Positions 19,401 through 26,805 of a DNA stretch of 47,826 nucleotides are shown here, piece after piece. The translations under genes were made by a program, and so were the position numbers. Every line of letters starts with the position of its first letter. Position 1 is the first letter of the stretch. Source of the stretch: Oscillospiraceae bacterium (lineage in GTDB: Bacteria > Bacillota > Clostridia > Oscillospirales > Oscillospiraceae); assembly GCA_017519005.1 (NCBI GenBank), contig JAFWTG010000074.1, forward strand, positions 1 to 47,826, in the 5' to 3' direction. Under the pieces are notes generated by a model that saw only the letters and a program-made list of their open reading frames with translations, was not told where the DNA came from and did no database searches.

Positions 19401-21204
19401 ACTGGCCGAATTCGACTTCCAGGGCACGGGCTTTGACCTCTTCAGCCGCTGCATGAGCGACGCCCCCACCGTGATGGCCAAGATCTACGAGCACTCCGAC
19501 GAGCCGCAGCACGAATACACGGAGCAGGAGCTGTTGAAAACCGCCTACGTCATCACCGAGTTCAACAACAACGCGATCAGCGAAGGCGAGGTCATGTACC
19601 AGGTTCCCGTCCTTTCCATCCACGATCTGGACTGGGACAAGTATCACGTGGTCCTCGACGGCATCGGCCACGTGGATATGAGTCACTGGAGCATTGTCAG
19701 GGAAAACGGCAGCTATTATATGGTCAAGGACAGCGATCCTCCCGAAAAATGGAAAATCCTGATCAAAGAAAACCCCGTGCAATATCAAAAGGTGCAGAGC
19801 GAGGGCCAGCCTGAGATCATAACAACCCTGAACCCGGCCTCCGTAGATACGGAGTTCTGGCTGGATGGTCTGCGGGTCTACGGAGCACTGCAACCACAAG
19901 ATCAGGATCTGTACTACAACCCCAACGAGGCCAACGCTTCCTTTGTTGAGGTCCGCGACTTGCTCACAAACAAGAAGGGCATCGCCGTCAACTACACGAA
20001 CGATCTGACCCAGATTTCCAACGGCAGCTTCACCTCCATTGTTGAGCTCCGCAACGAAACCGCCGACGACGATCTCCAGCTCGATGAAAACGGCAACGCC
20101 AATCTGAGCGCTTACTTCCTGGTCGGTCCCAACAACGAGCTCTACCTGAAGAGCAGCCCGGCGGCGCAGCAAGCCGTGGCCTTCACCCTTTCGCTCGACG
20201 CTGCGTACAGCGGAACGAGGACCTTCCAGATCGCCGCTAAGCTGTTGGATACTTCGAGCTTCGGAACTCCCGACAGCCCCCGCGAGCTCTCCTATCTGAC
20301 TGCCGCCAACACCTGGAAGTCTCTTGGCACGATCCGTTCCGGCACGGAGCTGTATTACGAGCTGGATCCTACCCTCTGTCCGCAGCTGGACGGCGCTTTT
20401 ATCGTCATCATCGGCGTTCCCTATCCCGCGGAACCCCAGGGCGGCGATTCGCAGACGGAGAACGTTTCCCTGGTCTCCCTGACCAAGGTAAAGTACAAGG
20501 GGTGGAACATCGAAGAGAAGTATTCCGATGAAATGAACTTCCTCTATTACAACAACGATCCCTCCACCGGCATCATCATCGGCGTTACGCCCGAAGGCAG
20601 CGAACAGCTCGGCGCCGTTATCCGTCTGCTCGCAGCCGCCCGGCCGCCAAAACCCGCGCTTCCCTTCAGTGACGTCCCCGCCGACGCCTGGTACGCCGAT
20701 CCGGTGGCCTGGGCTTACAGCAACGGAATCACGGCCGGCGTCTCCTCCGACAGCTTCGGACCCGACCTGGTCTGTACCCGCGCGCAGGCGGTTACCTTCC
20801 TCTGGAAGGCTGCCGGCGCACCTGCGCCCGCCCAGAGCGTTTCCTTTACCGACGTTCCCGACAACAGCTGGTATGCCCAAGCTGTGGCCTGGGCCTATGA
20901 GAACGGGATCACCGCGGGCACCTCGGAAAGCACCTTCAGCCCCGGAGCCGTGTGTACAAGAGCCCAGGTCGCAACCTTCCTCTGGCGCTGTGCCGGTTCT
21001 CCGGTGAGCGACTGGGACTCCGGCTTTATCGACGTTGCTTCTGACGACTGGTACGCGCCTGCCGTGCGCTGGGCCGCGGAGAACGGCATTACCGCCGGCA
21101 CCTCTGCAAATACCTTCAGCCCCACTCGGAACTGCAGCCGGGCGGAGATCGTGACCTTCCTCTACCGCAGTGCGGATTTCATCATTGGAGGCGAACAGGA
21201 ATGA
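13492..21204 (+). CDS. Giant SLH-anchored surface protein with a fibro-slime domain
   Basis: This 2570-residue secreted protein has a signal peptide (M-K-Q-S-L-K-R-W-T-A-L-L-L-A, cleavage near T-S-A-Q-Q). Long beta-rich regions of unknown fold follow. A fibro-slime/PA14-like domain lies at about residues 1155-1250: T-Y-Y-A-D-K-D-L-F-F-E-F-D-G-D-D-D-V-Y-L-Y, then N-G-T-C-V-L-D-L-G-G-A-H. More beta modules come next, and three SLH repeats at about residues 2390-2560 contain the A-V-A-W-A-Y-E-N-G-I-T-A-G type motif. The start with G-G-A-G-G upstream is preferred over an earlier GTG. Its stop overlaps the start of the small peptide gene (ATGA), so the two are translationally coupled. The protein is probably a matrix or adhesin partner of the peptide. 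Confidence 0.85.
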   Translation: MKQSLKRWTALLLALVMTVSLLPVVSLPTSAQQDTVGTLDHTDIISLPITIRNHSADGMLFEWDGLGNNEYEEKPFRNPYNTSDITEPIPFVGVNLAVGQLFCNDWDVSLENLNRNRTGFEEGLSYHYGETCDSRYAHIQPNNKSWREYPVWDSTVEHGDDTSYMIIRFRTNGTVFEDTLFVKRYKNNNDYWQSGVNLTATNAYGPYKLVGIEDGWTTIAVDLNDEDVNPIFHNSSNNTNSEGYPGRNDKISKISIGFNNNSDHDYQLDISFIAFFIRLLDNSGGGSLYHNPFRYCGYDFINQDYCFRMNDPTITVVEPRPAIGINLLLDWTTGNLSISGTGAHLDNHASADTEPGSDWDKYITISAGSEPATATLWASSSSEDYYPAGMARYAALRCKADFNAELTILANGSEVVTSFNPATVTEGGDVLDIQTDTTTENGATVSWKTVIIDTHYDGSVVSMELQVPAGKSLDLAYAGLFRDYDPTFTSGYNYATDARVFVFEDYSYRHDRIAYYTPIEHYKVWRDNSETNSVVHFKDNDGASFDPNAVVNIEHEFYAGGTACGFSDDNPLSAENGTVQLVTDNNGNKYMRLTDTGSERGIGLRSILMTGVNKPANQLRYAVVSYKVESKGSATGDTVPMYVMLDTAGSGFDYSTVTLGFFDAVADDAWHVDVLDLSECVSRAPNGETYKYKHDTFTNNSNIQRIGIADGWAVYGAELHLAYLALFDSAKKAEQYGNAYSEAYKSIRNFPTSETGAASFAVMTNAYTADLGQVQDDLYKLNNGEKEYWEGANGSKRFRVGSNNGFELLDPDYAYNNNSFYHADTNGYDSYNQKYVPNYYKDMGFGEYVKNNSTYTNYNVGPNGQLSYYNDDHRRDISSTNGASGIWGKSVDTYGYIMGLTERQLAEVGDQKYIRYRQEVVTYLAQLLQNALNVPRTFMWYDIQFYSANYVQGDVDGDRFGYYDELLEDGSENVNAMFPRDYAGWLRYKLGVTERDGSLTGSRGKLGSWALTEPRGEALIADREQIETWTDAAYYMLNTLFLPSAGEEVPEYKYLQLVRETPAGGSEEDSYYVFDTRYTNVMFDFDRGIIGNNGIYENPDTSIKDTTNGQVATYAFLPILRELPEFQATFPYLRDNGIANKDDGADSYYNRDYNFTLECHGTFTYYADKDLFFEFDGDDDVYLYVNGTCVLDLGGAHRATNQLVRINDYVSKGILNLEENTEYPFDFYFMERHGTGSNLRIQTNMEVFSDNIQTEKTASQTIDGVTTELPDYSIADFTKPVSYSFAITNNFDPVGKLTNFSFKDSDINFYAGYDSVALGSVTADTPRQVTDLTVTVKDSGGNIVFSDTPENTDQLQIMLSNPGGRGGLAYGETLILSGVQYVIGEGHSAFSNTVISRAGKHSGVAYHHLLSGTSPIHYFAWKGHDLEIPISEIIALKDPQDTGNWSDIYRCNDSLNALNTGDVIVDRGSGVIKVNYSSTGTRRLNFTSDTSLPSRYPISVDIHVLDAADNVYVLDFDGRTNLGKDVEHNNQYSFAQNDVYSLPGVKAKVRYEAFTDEAPSYSENHLSFESDPWYKDYLTNPSAKVLVTIDSDKSYRDPAGGALEQSVTVGQPMVDVIVHPTNPFSHPLSAPSIDPSDGSGITATQIHNRLYLEAGGWWLDADASTKIRFCDSSDNADANDSTFVPMNEISSDNNVKRYWIDIPANGNYTHFRIVRYGFKDNRWQYWNASGAIALDGNNVYRVNNGDVSQLSNTSGASYMISGSPTCNTAVSFSGTATAPAVETHPDPVSPPYYFKEGERVSLSCIDNDGLEMGTNSSQGTFTVKLPDNSDELPTLYYRPKNIMDGASMIWLTSRVYEDKTGVEPSEYLGNADPHKEVEMFQRITVVPANVVYYEDVNDGIVYHQENEAGSNEYQEYQPTVTWTHGEGAAPLSPDQTADQSTPYGYDPAYTGAGHYSGNGATKITFKGNVTLAEFDFQGTGFDLFSRCMSDAPTVMAKIYEHSDEPQHEYTEQELLKTAYVITEFNNNAISEGEVMYQVPVLSIHDLDWDKYHVVLDGIGHVDMSHWSIVRENGSYYMVKDSDPPEKWKILIKENPVQYQKVQSEGQPEIITTLNPASVDTEFWLDGLRVYGALQPQDQDLYYNPNEANASFVEVRDLLTNKKGIAVNYTNDLTQISNGSFTSIVELRNETADDDLQLDENGNANLSAYFLVGPNNELYLKSSPAAQQAVAFTLSLDAAYSGTRTFQIAAKLLDTSSFGTPDSPRELSYLTAANTWKSLGTIRSGTELYYELDPTLCPQLDGAFIVIIGVPYPAEPQGGDSQTENVSLVSLTKVKYKGWNIEEKYSDEMNFLYYNNDPSTGIIIGVTPEGSEQLGAVIRLLAAARPPKPALPFSDVPADAWYADPVAWAYSNGITAGVSSDSFGPDLVCTRAQAVTFLWKAAGAPAPAQSVSFTDVPDNSWYAQAVAWAYENGITAGTSESTFSPGAVCTRAQVATFLWRCAGSPVSDWDSGFIDVASDDWYAPAVRWAAENGITAGTSANTFSPTRNCSRAEIVTFLYRSADFIIGGEQE

Positions 21205-21470
21205 AAAAGACCTATCAAGCTCCCAGAGTCATCATGGAGGCGTTTGATGTGACGGCACAGGCAGCCAGCTGCAATGCAGTCCAGATCAGCTCCGCAGACG
21301 CGATGTGCGTTATACAGGACTCTGACTCCACCCCCGGTATGATAGACTTTGCCTTCTTCGGCGGCTTCCTCTACACGCCAGGCTGCACGATTCCTGTCCC
21401 GGATTATGATCAGAATACCGGTGACAGTCTCTGCTATCACACCAGCGTCGCCATGGTCTTCACCAGCTGA
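21201..21470 (+). CDS. Candidate RiPP precursor peptide with four cysteines
   Basis: This 89-residue protein has no transmembrane segment. Its basic/aromatic start, M-K-K-T-Y-Q-A-P-R-V, followed by E-A-F-D-V-T-A-Q-A-A-S-C, looks like the leader of small clostridial peptides. Four cysteines (24, 36, 62, 78) are spread through an uncharged core rich in Gly, Thr, Ser and Pro. The chain ends in F-T-S, a C-terminal serine. It lies between the giant SLH protein (four-base overlap) and the kinase and radical SAM genes. Its size, leader-like start, Cys content and position make it the likely substrate of the modifying enzymes. It could instead be a structural accessory of the SLH protein. Confidence 0.65.
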   Translation: MKKTYQAPRVIMEAFDVTAQAASCNAVQISSADAMCVIQDSDSTPGMIDFAFFGGFLYTPGCTIPVPDYDQNTGDSLCYHTSVAMVFTS

Positions 21471-21473
21471 GCG

Positions 21474-22340
21474 ATGGGCTGCACGCTGAATATCGCGGGA
21501 CTGGGCTTTCATCTTGAAAGCCCGGTCCCCCTGGACCTGCATCCCCACTATATTCCCTATCTGGACGAGAGCAAGGACCCGGATGTGTTCATCCGGGTCC
21601 TCTCCGACCCGCCGGAATATCCCTCCGACGCGCCGGTGTTCTTTAACGGCAGAATGGCCGTGTATCAGACTTCCCAGGGCTGGTTCCGGGAGCATCGGAT
21701 CTGGAAGTGGGCAGAGAAGGACCCTGAAAACCCCTGCCTGATTCCCGAGTCCGACGGCAGCTATTCCCTTCGAGTCCCCCCGGCGCGGCTTCCCTTTCTG
21801 GCAAATCAGTGTGAGTTTCTGTGGCTCCTGGCCCCGGAGGCCCGTCTGGCCGAGCGCCGACGGCTGATTCTGCATTCCGCCTCAGTGGTTCTCGACGGCA
21901 AGGCCTATGCCTTTTTCGGTCCAGCCCGTATCGGGAAGTCCACCCATGCGGCTCAGTGGACCACGACCCTGTGCGCTGCCCCCCTGACCGGCGACCGTAC
22001 GGTTCTCGAATGGCGGGAGGACGGAAGCTTCCTGGCCTACGGCTCCCCGTTCTGCGGCTCCTCCGGCCTCTGTCTGCAGGAACGGGCTCCTCTGGGGGGA
22101 CTCTGCCTGCTGGGTCAGGCCGCAGAAAACCGGATCGAGCTGCTTTCTCCCGCCCGGGCTTTCCGGGAGCTCTATGCCCAGACCATTGTCAACACCTGGG
22201 ACAGCGCACAATCCTCCCTGCTCTGCGACGAGCTCACCGCCTTGATTGAGACGTATCCCATCTATCATCTGGACTGCCGTCTCGGACCTGAAGGCGCTCT
22301 GCTCTGTGCCGGCGTACTGCGGAGCGGGAAGCTCGCATAA
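21474..22340 (+). CDS. HprK-like P-loop kinase of a peptide-modification cluster
   Basis: This 288-residue protein resembles the HPr-kinase-related proteins found with PqqD-like genes. The Walker A loop is G-P-A-R-I-G-K-S-T (residues 149-157), preceded by R-L-I-L-H-S-A-S-V-V-L-D-G. The later motifs T-G-D-R-T-V-L-E, Y-G-S-P-F-C-G-S-S-G and A-P-L-G-G-L-C-L-L-G follow the order seen in that family. HprK-like kinases in lasso-peptide clusters phosphorylate the C-terminal serine of the precursor, and here the candidate precursor ends in serine. That link is inference. The gene starts three bases after the peptide stop, with no clear ribosome binding site of its own. Confidence 0.75.
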   Translation: MGCTLNIAGLGFHLESPVPLDLHPHYIPYLDESKDPDVFIRVLSDPPEYPSDAPVFFNGRMAVYQTSQGWFREHRIWKWAEKDPENPCLIPESDGSYSLRVPPARLPFLANQCEFLWLLAPEARLAERRRLILHSASVVLDGKAYAFFGPARIGKSTHAAQWTTTLCAAPLTGDRTVLEWREDGSFLAYGSPFCGSSGLCLQERAPLGGLCLLGQAAENRIELLSPARAFRELYAQTIVNTWDSAQSSLLCDELTALIETYPIYHLDCRLGPEGALLCAGVLRSGKLA

Positions 22341-22390
22341 CTCCCCCCGCAGGGGGAAATCTCATTTTTGCTTTCCCGAAAGGAACCGCT

Positions 22391-23488
22391 ATGAAACAAG
22401 ACTATCCCATCCGTCAGATGCTGCTGCAGCGGGCCGCTCTGACCAAGGACCCCATCAGCGGAATTCTGGAGCTGACGCCCCGCTGCAATCTGCGCTGCCG
22501 GATGTGCTATATCCGCATGTCGCCGGAGGAGATGGCTCCCCGGGGGCGGGAGCGTACATTGGCGGAATGGCTTGCCATCGCTGAAGAGCTCCGGAACGCC
22601 GGCGTTGTCTTTCTGCTGCTCACCGGCGGAGAGCCATTGCTCCGCCCGGATTTTCCCCAGCTCTATCGAGCCCTGGCCGGTATGGGCTTTTCCATCTCCC
22701 TCAACACGAACGGCACGCTGATGAACGACGAAATCGCCGCGCTCTTCCGGGAGCTCCCCCCCGCTGCGGTCAACCTGACCCTCTATGGGGCCGGAGAATC
22801 GGCTTACGGACGGCTCTGCGGCGACGAGCAAGCGTTCCATCGGGCCTCAAACGCAATTGCACTGCTCCAGGCCAACGGAACTGCCCTGCGTCTCAACACA
22901 ACCGTGACTTCCTGCAATCAGGAAGAGCTTCCGCGCATCGCTGCGTTTGCCAAGGCGCGGTCTCTGCCGCTCCGTGTCGTCACCTACCTGTTTCCGCCTC
23001 TGCGGCGGGACGGACCCGGAATGGAACGGCTCCCGCCGGAGGAGGCCGGCGCGCTCTCCGCCGAGAGTCGGCGCTGGACCGACGACCCGGAGCTGCTGGC
23101 CGCCCGGATCGCGGCGGTGAAGGCCAGAGTTCCGGAGCCCTGCGCCCCCGGGGAGGACTGTCTCGGAGGAAGCCGGGAGGGCCTGCGCTGCGTCGCGGGC
23201 AACTGTCAGTTCTGGATCGCCTGGAACGGAGAGATGTACCCCTGCGGCATGATGCCTGAGCCGGTGGTCTATCCCTTCCGTGACGGTTTTCTTGCTGCCT
23301 GGCGCGCTCTGACCGGGAGCTGTGCAAAGCTTCCGGTTGCCTTAGACTGTGAAGCCTGTTCGCTGAAGTCCTACTGCCTCGCCTGCGCCGCCGTGGCAAG
23401 AGCCGAGACCGGACGGACCGACGGTATTCCCGACTACGCCTGCCGTCTGACAGAGGCCTATTGCCGCACCCTTGGCAACATGGAATAA
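22391..23488 (+). CDS. Radical SAM/SPASM peptide-modifying enzyme
   Basis: The 365-residue enzyme carries the radical SAM cluster motif C-N-L-R-C-R-M-C (Cys32, 36, 39) right after E-L-T-P-R. The SAM-binding G-G-E-P motif (L-L-T-G-G-E-P-L-L-R) follows. The C-terminal part is a SPASM domain with about ten cysteines, including G-N-C-Q-F-W-I-A-W-N-G-E-M-Y-P-C-G and C-E-A-C-S-L-K-S-Y-C-L-A-C, enough for two auxiliary iron-sulfur clusters. Such enzymes install thioether or C-C crosslinks in peptides. With the PqqD-like protein and the four-Cys peptide in the same operon, the peptide is the obvious substrate. The start has an AAAGGAA site, and a bidirectional terminator follows. Confidence 0.87.
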   Translation: MKQDYPIRQMLLQRAALTKDPISGILELTPRCNLRCRMCYIRMSPEEMAPRGRERTLAEWLAIAEELRNAGVVFLLLTGGEPLLRPDFPQLYRALAGMGFSISLNTNGTLMNDEIAALFRELPPAAVNLTLYGAGESAYGRLCGDEQAFHRASNAIALLQANGTALRLNTTVTSCNQEELPRIAAFAKARSLPLRVVTYLFPPLRRDGPGMERLPPEEAGALSAESRRWTDDPELLAARIAAVKARVPEPCAPGEDCLGGSREGLRCVAGNCQFWIAWNGEMYPCGMMPEPVVYPFRDGFLAAWRALTGSCAKLPVALDCEACSLKSYCLACAAVARAETGRTDGIPDYACRLTEAYCRTLGNME

Positions 23489-23504
23489 CTTGTTCGAAAA
23501 ATGC

Positions 23505-23550
23505 AACAACGCCCGCCGAGCTTCCCTGCGGAAGGTCGGCGGGCGTTGTT
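23505..23550. terminator. Bidirectional terminator between the RiPP-like operon and the sugar importer
   Basis: A perfect 15-bp inverted repeat (AACAACGCCCGCCGA) with a 16-base loop lies between the converging radical SAM and permease genes. On the minus strand it is followed by GCATTTTT, on the plus strand by TGATTG. Confidence 0.9.
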
Positions 23551-23576
23551 TGATTGAAATGCGAAAAGGCGGCGTA

Positions 23577-24434
23577 TCAGCCCTTGACCGCACCGGCGGC
23601 GACACCCTTGATGATGTGCTTCTGGCAGGTGAGATAGAAGATGATGACCGGGATGATGGAAAGCAGAATCAGGGCCATTGTGGCACCCAGGTCCACCGTT
23701 CCGTAGCTGCCCTTCAGATACTGGATGTGGATGGGGATGGTACGATACTCGTTGATGTCCAGCACCAGGTATGGGAGCAGATAATCGTTCCAGACCCACA
23801 TAATCTCCAGAATGCCTACAGAAATCAGGGTCGGCTTGAGCATCGGCAGCACAATGCGGAAGAAAATCCGAATCGGGCCGCAGCCGTCGATGGAGGCGGA
23901 TTCCTCGATCTCAATGGGGATGGATTTGACAAAGCCGACAAACATGAAAATCGCAAGCCCCGCTCCGAAGCCCAGATAGACCACCGGGATGCTCCAGGGC
24001 GTGTTGAGGTGCAGACCGTCTGCGGTCTTCGACAGGGTATACATGACCATCTGGAACGGCACAACCATGGAGAAGACGCAGAGGAAATAGATGAGCTTGC
24101 AGAAGAAGGAATTGACCCGGGCGATATACCAGGCGGCCATGGAGGTGAAGAGCAGAATCAGGAACGTGGAGGACAGCGTGATAACGACGCTGTAGACAAC
24201 ACTCTTCCAGAAGGGATAGTTGCCAAAGGTCATGCCCTTGATAAAATTCCCCAGACCGTTCCAGCTCTCCCCATTGGGCAGGGCAAAGGTTTCAGATTTT
24301 ACAAAGGTATTCTGCTTGAAGGAGTTGACCACGACGGTCAGCACCTGAAGAACGTAGATGATGCAGATGACGGCCAGAACAACGCTCAGGATCACCTTAC
24401 GGCTGCGCTCGCCGGACAGCGTAGTTTGTTTCAT
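23577..24434 (-). CDS. Carbohydrate ABC transporter permease (MalG type)
   Basis: The 285-residue inner-membrane protein has six hydrophobic segments. The cytoplasmic EAA loop near residues 185-210 reads E-I-E-E-S-A-S-I-D-G-C-G-P-I-R-I-F-F and then L-P-M-L-K-P; it contacts the ATPase. It belongs to the CUT1 sugar importer class. Its ATG overlaps the stop of the upstream permease gene (TAATG), so the two permeases are coupled and form a heterodimer. No ATPase gene lies in the locus. CUT1 systems in Gram-positives often share one MsmK-type ATPase encoded elsewhere, which probably applies here. The sugar is unknown. Confidence 0.9.
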   Translation of the reverse strand: MKQTTLSGERSRKVILSVVLAVICIIYVLQVLTVVVNSFKQNTFVKSETFALPNGESWNGLGNFIKGMTFGNYPFWKSVVYSVVITLSSTFLILLFTSMAAWYIARVNSFFCKLIYFLCVFSMVVPFQMVMYTLSKTADGLHLNTPWSIPVVYLGFGAGLAIFMFVGFVKSIPIEIEESASIDGCGPIRIFFRIVLPMLKPTLISVGILEIMWVWNDYLLPYLVLDINEYRTIPIHIQYLKGSYGTVDLGATMALILLSIIPVIIFYLTCQKHIIKGVAAGAVKG

Positions 24435-25333
24435 TACTGCTGCACCTCCCGTTTGCGGGTATAGCTGAGCTGGATCAGGCCCAGCGCGGCTACAAGGACA
24501 AAAAATAGTACGGCCTTCGCCTGGGCCACGCCGGGGGACGTATTGCTGGAGCCGTAGAAGGTATTGTAAATATTCAGGGCCAGCATTTCAGTGGTCTTGA
24601 CTGCTGAGCCGTCCGACTGGATGATAAAGGGCTGACCGGCTGTCAGAGCCATGTTCTGGTCGAAGAGCTTGAAGCCGTTGGTGAGGCTCAGGAAGGTGCA
24701 GATGGTGATGGACGGCATCACGTTGGGGATGGTGACCCGGAAAAGGGTCTGCCAGCGGTTCGCCCCGTCGATGCGGGCCGCCTCCAGCATGTCCTCCGGG
24801 ACCGACTGGAGACCGGCGATGTAGATAATCATCATATATCCGATCTGCTGCCAGAGCATAAGGATGATCAGGCCCCAAAAGCCGTAGCGCGTTTCCATCA
24901 GGATGGAGGTCCCAAAGCGAGAGAGAATTCCGTCAAAGATCATCGACCAGATATAGCCGAGGACGATGCCGCCGATCAGATTTGGCATGAAGAAGACGGT
25001 ACGGAAGAGGTTGCTGCCCTTGATGCCCTGGGTCAGGGCGTAGGCCACGGCAAAGGCCAGCACGTTGATGAGCACCAGGCTCACCACAGCAAAAAGTGCC
25101 GTGTACCAGAAGGCGTGGCGGAAGCTGGGGTCCTCCAGCGCCTGGATATAATTGCCGAGGCCAATAAACTTGGCGTCCGAAATCAGCCGGAATTTGCAGA
25201 GGGACAGCCAGATGCCCTGAACAAAGGGCCAGACAAAACCAATGGCAAAGGCCGCCACGACCGGTCCGAGGAACAGCAGGGCCCAGCGTCGGGTCGGGTT
25301 CTTCCAGAGTTTTTTAAGCGGATTCAGATACAA
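24434..25333 (-). CDS. Carbohydrate ABC transporter permease (MalF type)
   Basis: The 299-residue membrane protein pairs with the MalG-type permease. It has a basic N-terminus (L-K-K-L-W-K-N-P-T-R-R-W), six transmembrane segments, and the EAA loop M-L-E-A-A-R-I-D-G-A-N-R-W-Q-T-L-F. It starts at TTG (25333), supported by AAAGGGAG about nine bases upstream. A G+C-rich hairpin lies between this gene and the binding-protein gene, so the permeases are probably made at a lower level than the binding protein, as is usual for such operons. Confidence 0.88.
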   Translation of the reverse strand: MYLNPLKKLWKNPTRRWALLFLGPVVAAFAIGFVWPFVQGIWLSLCKFRLISDAKFIGLGNYIQALEDPSFRHAFWYTALFAVVSLVLINVLAFAVAYALTQGIKGSNLFRTVFFMPNLIGGIVLGYIWSMIFDGILSRFGTSILMETRYGFWGLIILMLWQQIGYMMIIYIAGLQSVPEDMLEAARIDGANRWQTLFRVTIPNVMPSITICTFLSLTNGFKLFDQNMALTAGQPFIIQSDGSAVKTTEMLALNIYNTFYGSSNTSPGVAQAKAVLFFVLVAALGLIQLSYTRKREVQQ

Positions 25334-25364
25334 GGCGCTTCGCTCCCTTTCTTAGAAATAAACA

Positions 25365-25386
25365 GGGCGGACGATATCGCCCGCCC
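25365..25386 (-). terminator. Attenuating hairpin between binding protein and permeases
   Basis: A near-perfect 11-bp inverted repeat (GGGCGGGCGAT read on the minus strand) is followed by TGTTTATTT. It is a weak terminator that may let part of the transcripts through to the permease genes. Confidence 0.6.
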
Positions 25387-25425
25387 CGCGCTTGGATCGC
25401 GTTGGTCAAAGGATGACGTGACAGA

Positions 25426-26715
25426 TTACTTGTTGGCAGCAGCGTATTGGGTGGCCCAGCCGTCCACGAAGGCGGTCTTGACAGCTTCCCAGTTCGCCGC
25501 AGACTGATCGGCGTTGTACTGGTTCAGCGCGGCGACCAGGGCAGCGCGGTAGTCGTCCACATTGGGCTGGTAGTTGGTGGCCCAGTCCATGACGTAGCAG
25601 CCATTGTCGGTGTACTTGGCAGCGTCGTTCAGGAAGCCGTTGGAGGAGGCGACAGCCTTCTTGTAGGGCATGATGCCCAGCTGCTCCACCATCTTGGCGG
25701 AGGCGTCGGCGTCGGTGACCAGCCAGACCATGAAATCAATGGTCGCCTGCTGATCGGCGGCGGAAGCCTTGGCGTTGACAGCCCAGCAGTTTTCGGTGCC
25801 GCAGTTCAGGCCGGCCTTCTCTTCGCCGTCCACGCCGCAGTAGTAGTGAATCATGGTCGCGTTGGGCACCGTCTCGGAAACGGCGGAGTACTCCCAGGAG
25901 CCGTTGACAAAGAACGCGGCCTTGCCGGTCTTGAACTCGTTCTCAGCGTCATGGCCGCCGGTGGCGAGGTCGGTGGGAGCGGTCAGGGAGTTGTTGATGC
26001 ACAGATCGTACAGGTTCTTGAAGTTCTCCATGTACTTGCCGGTGAGAGAAGCGGGGCACTCGGTCCAGCCGCCGGCGTCGCGCTCTTCATAGAAGTACTC
26101 CAGGTTGGCCATATGACCGGTAAAGCGCCAGGAGGAGGAGCCGTCCATGTCGGAAGAGGAGAAGGCATCGAAGCCCAGCTCCCCGGCGCGGGCGTGGATG
26201 TCCTCGGCGACGGCCTTCAGGCCCTCGAAGTTCTTGAGCTCGTCCATGCTGTGGCCGGCCTTCTCGATGAGGGTCGGATTCACGATGATGCCGTAGCACT
26301 CGTAGCAGTAGCCGATGGAGCAGAGCTTGCCGCTCTCGTCATAGAGGTTGTAGGCGTCGGTGGACAGTTCCTTCTCAATGGCGGTTCCCTTGAGGTCCAT
26401 GGCGTAGTCCTTCCACTGCTTGACGCCGGCCTGGTTGCCGATGATAAACAGGGTGGGAGCGCCGGACTTGTCCATCTCGGAGGTCAGGGTCTGGCTGTAG
26501 GTGCCGGAGGCGGCGGTGACGATCTTGACGGGTACGCCGGTCTTCTCGGTGTAGGTCTTGCCCAGGGCCTGGATGGTCTCGTCCAGCTCGGGCTTGAAGT
26601 TCAGCCAGTAGACGGAACCCTTTTCCCCGTCGGCAGGCTTGTCGGTCTCCGAGCAGCCCACGAAGAGGCAAAGAACCATGACGGCGGCCAGCAGGATTGC
26701 GAGTGTTTTTTTCAT
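25426..26715 (-). CDS. Extracellular sugar-binding lipoprotein of the ABC importer
   Basis: This 429-residue family 1 solute-binding protein has a lipobox signal peptide (L-C-L-F-V-G-C, Cys21) and a mature domain starting with an acidic linker. It then shows the usual pattern Y-W-L-N-F-K-P-E-L-D-E-T-I-Q-A-L-G-K-T-Y, G-A-P-T-L-F-I-I-G-N and the later G-K-A-A-F-F-V-N-G-S-W-E-Y. The C-terminal Q-L-G-I-M-P-Y-K-K and W-A-T-N-Y-Q-P segments fit sugar-binding relatives. Several cysteines (G-Y-C-Y-E-C-Y, L-N-C-G-T-E-N-C) might form disulfides. It is anchored outside the membrane and hands the sugar to the two downstream permeases. The ATG has an AAGGAG site. Confidence 0.9.
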   Translation of the reverse strand: MKKTLAILLAAVMVLCLFVGCSETDKPADGEKGSVYWLNFKPELDETIQALGKTYTEKTGVPVKIVTAASGTYSQTLTSEMDKSGAPTLFIIGNQAGVKQWKDYAMDLKGTAIEKELSTDAYNLYDESGKLCSIGYCYECYGIIVNPTLIEKAGHSMDELKNFEGLKAVAEDIHARAGELGFDAFSSSDMDGSSSWRFTGHMANLEYFYEERDAGGWTECPASLTGKYMENFKNLYDLCINNSLTAPTDLATGGHDAENEFKTGKAAFFVNGSWEYSAVSETVPNATMIHYYCGVDGEEKAGLNCGTENCWAVNAKASAADQQATIDFMVWLVTDADASAKMVEQLGIMPYKKAVASSNGFLNDAAKYTDNGCYVMDWATNYQPNVDDYRAALVAALNQYNADQSAANWEAVKTAFVDGWATQYAAANK

Positions 26716-26751
26716 GTTGCATTCTCCTTTTTCGATTTTTAATTTTCCATT

Positions 26752-26788
26752 TATTTATTACGTCTGTTCGACGCAAATCAACGATTTG
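26752..26788 (-). promoter_or_regulatory. Probable promoter and inverted repeat upstream of the binding-protein gene
   Basis: On the minus strand TTGATT (26781-26776) and TAAATA (26757-26752) are 18 bases apart. A perfect inverted repeat CAAATC-AAC-GATTTG (26774-26788) overlaps the -35 box and could be an operator. It differs from the LacI-type palindrome at 27839-27856. Confidence 0.45.
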
Positions 26789-26805
26789 ACAGAGCCAGCT
26801 TCGGA

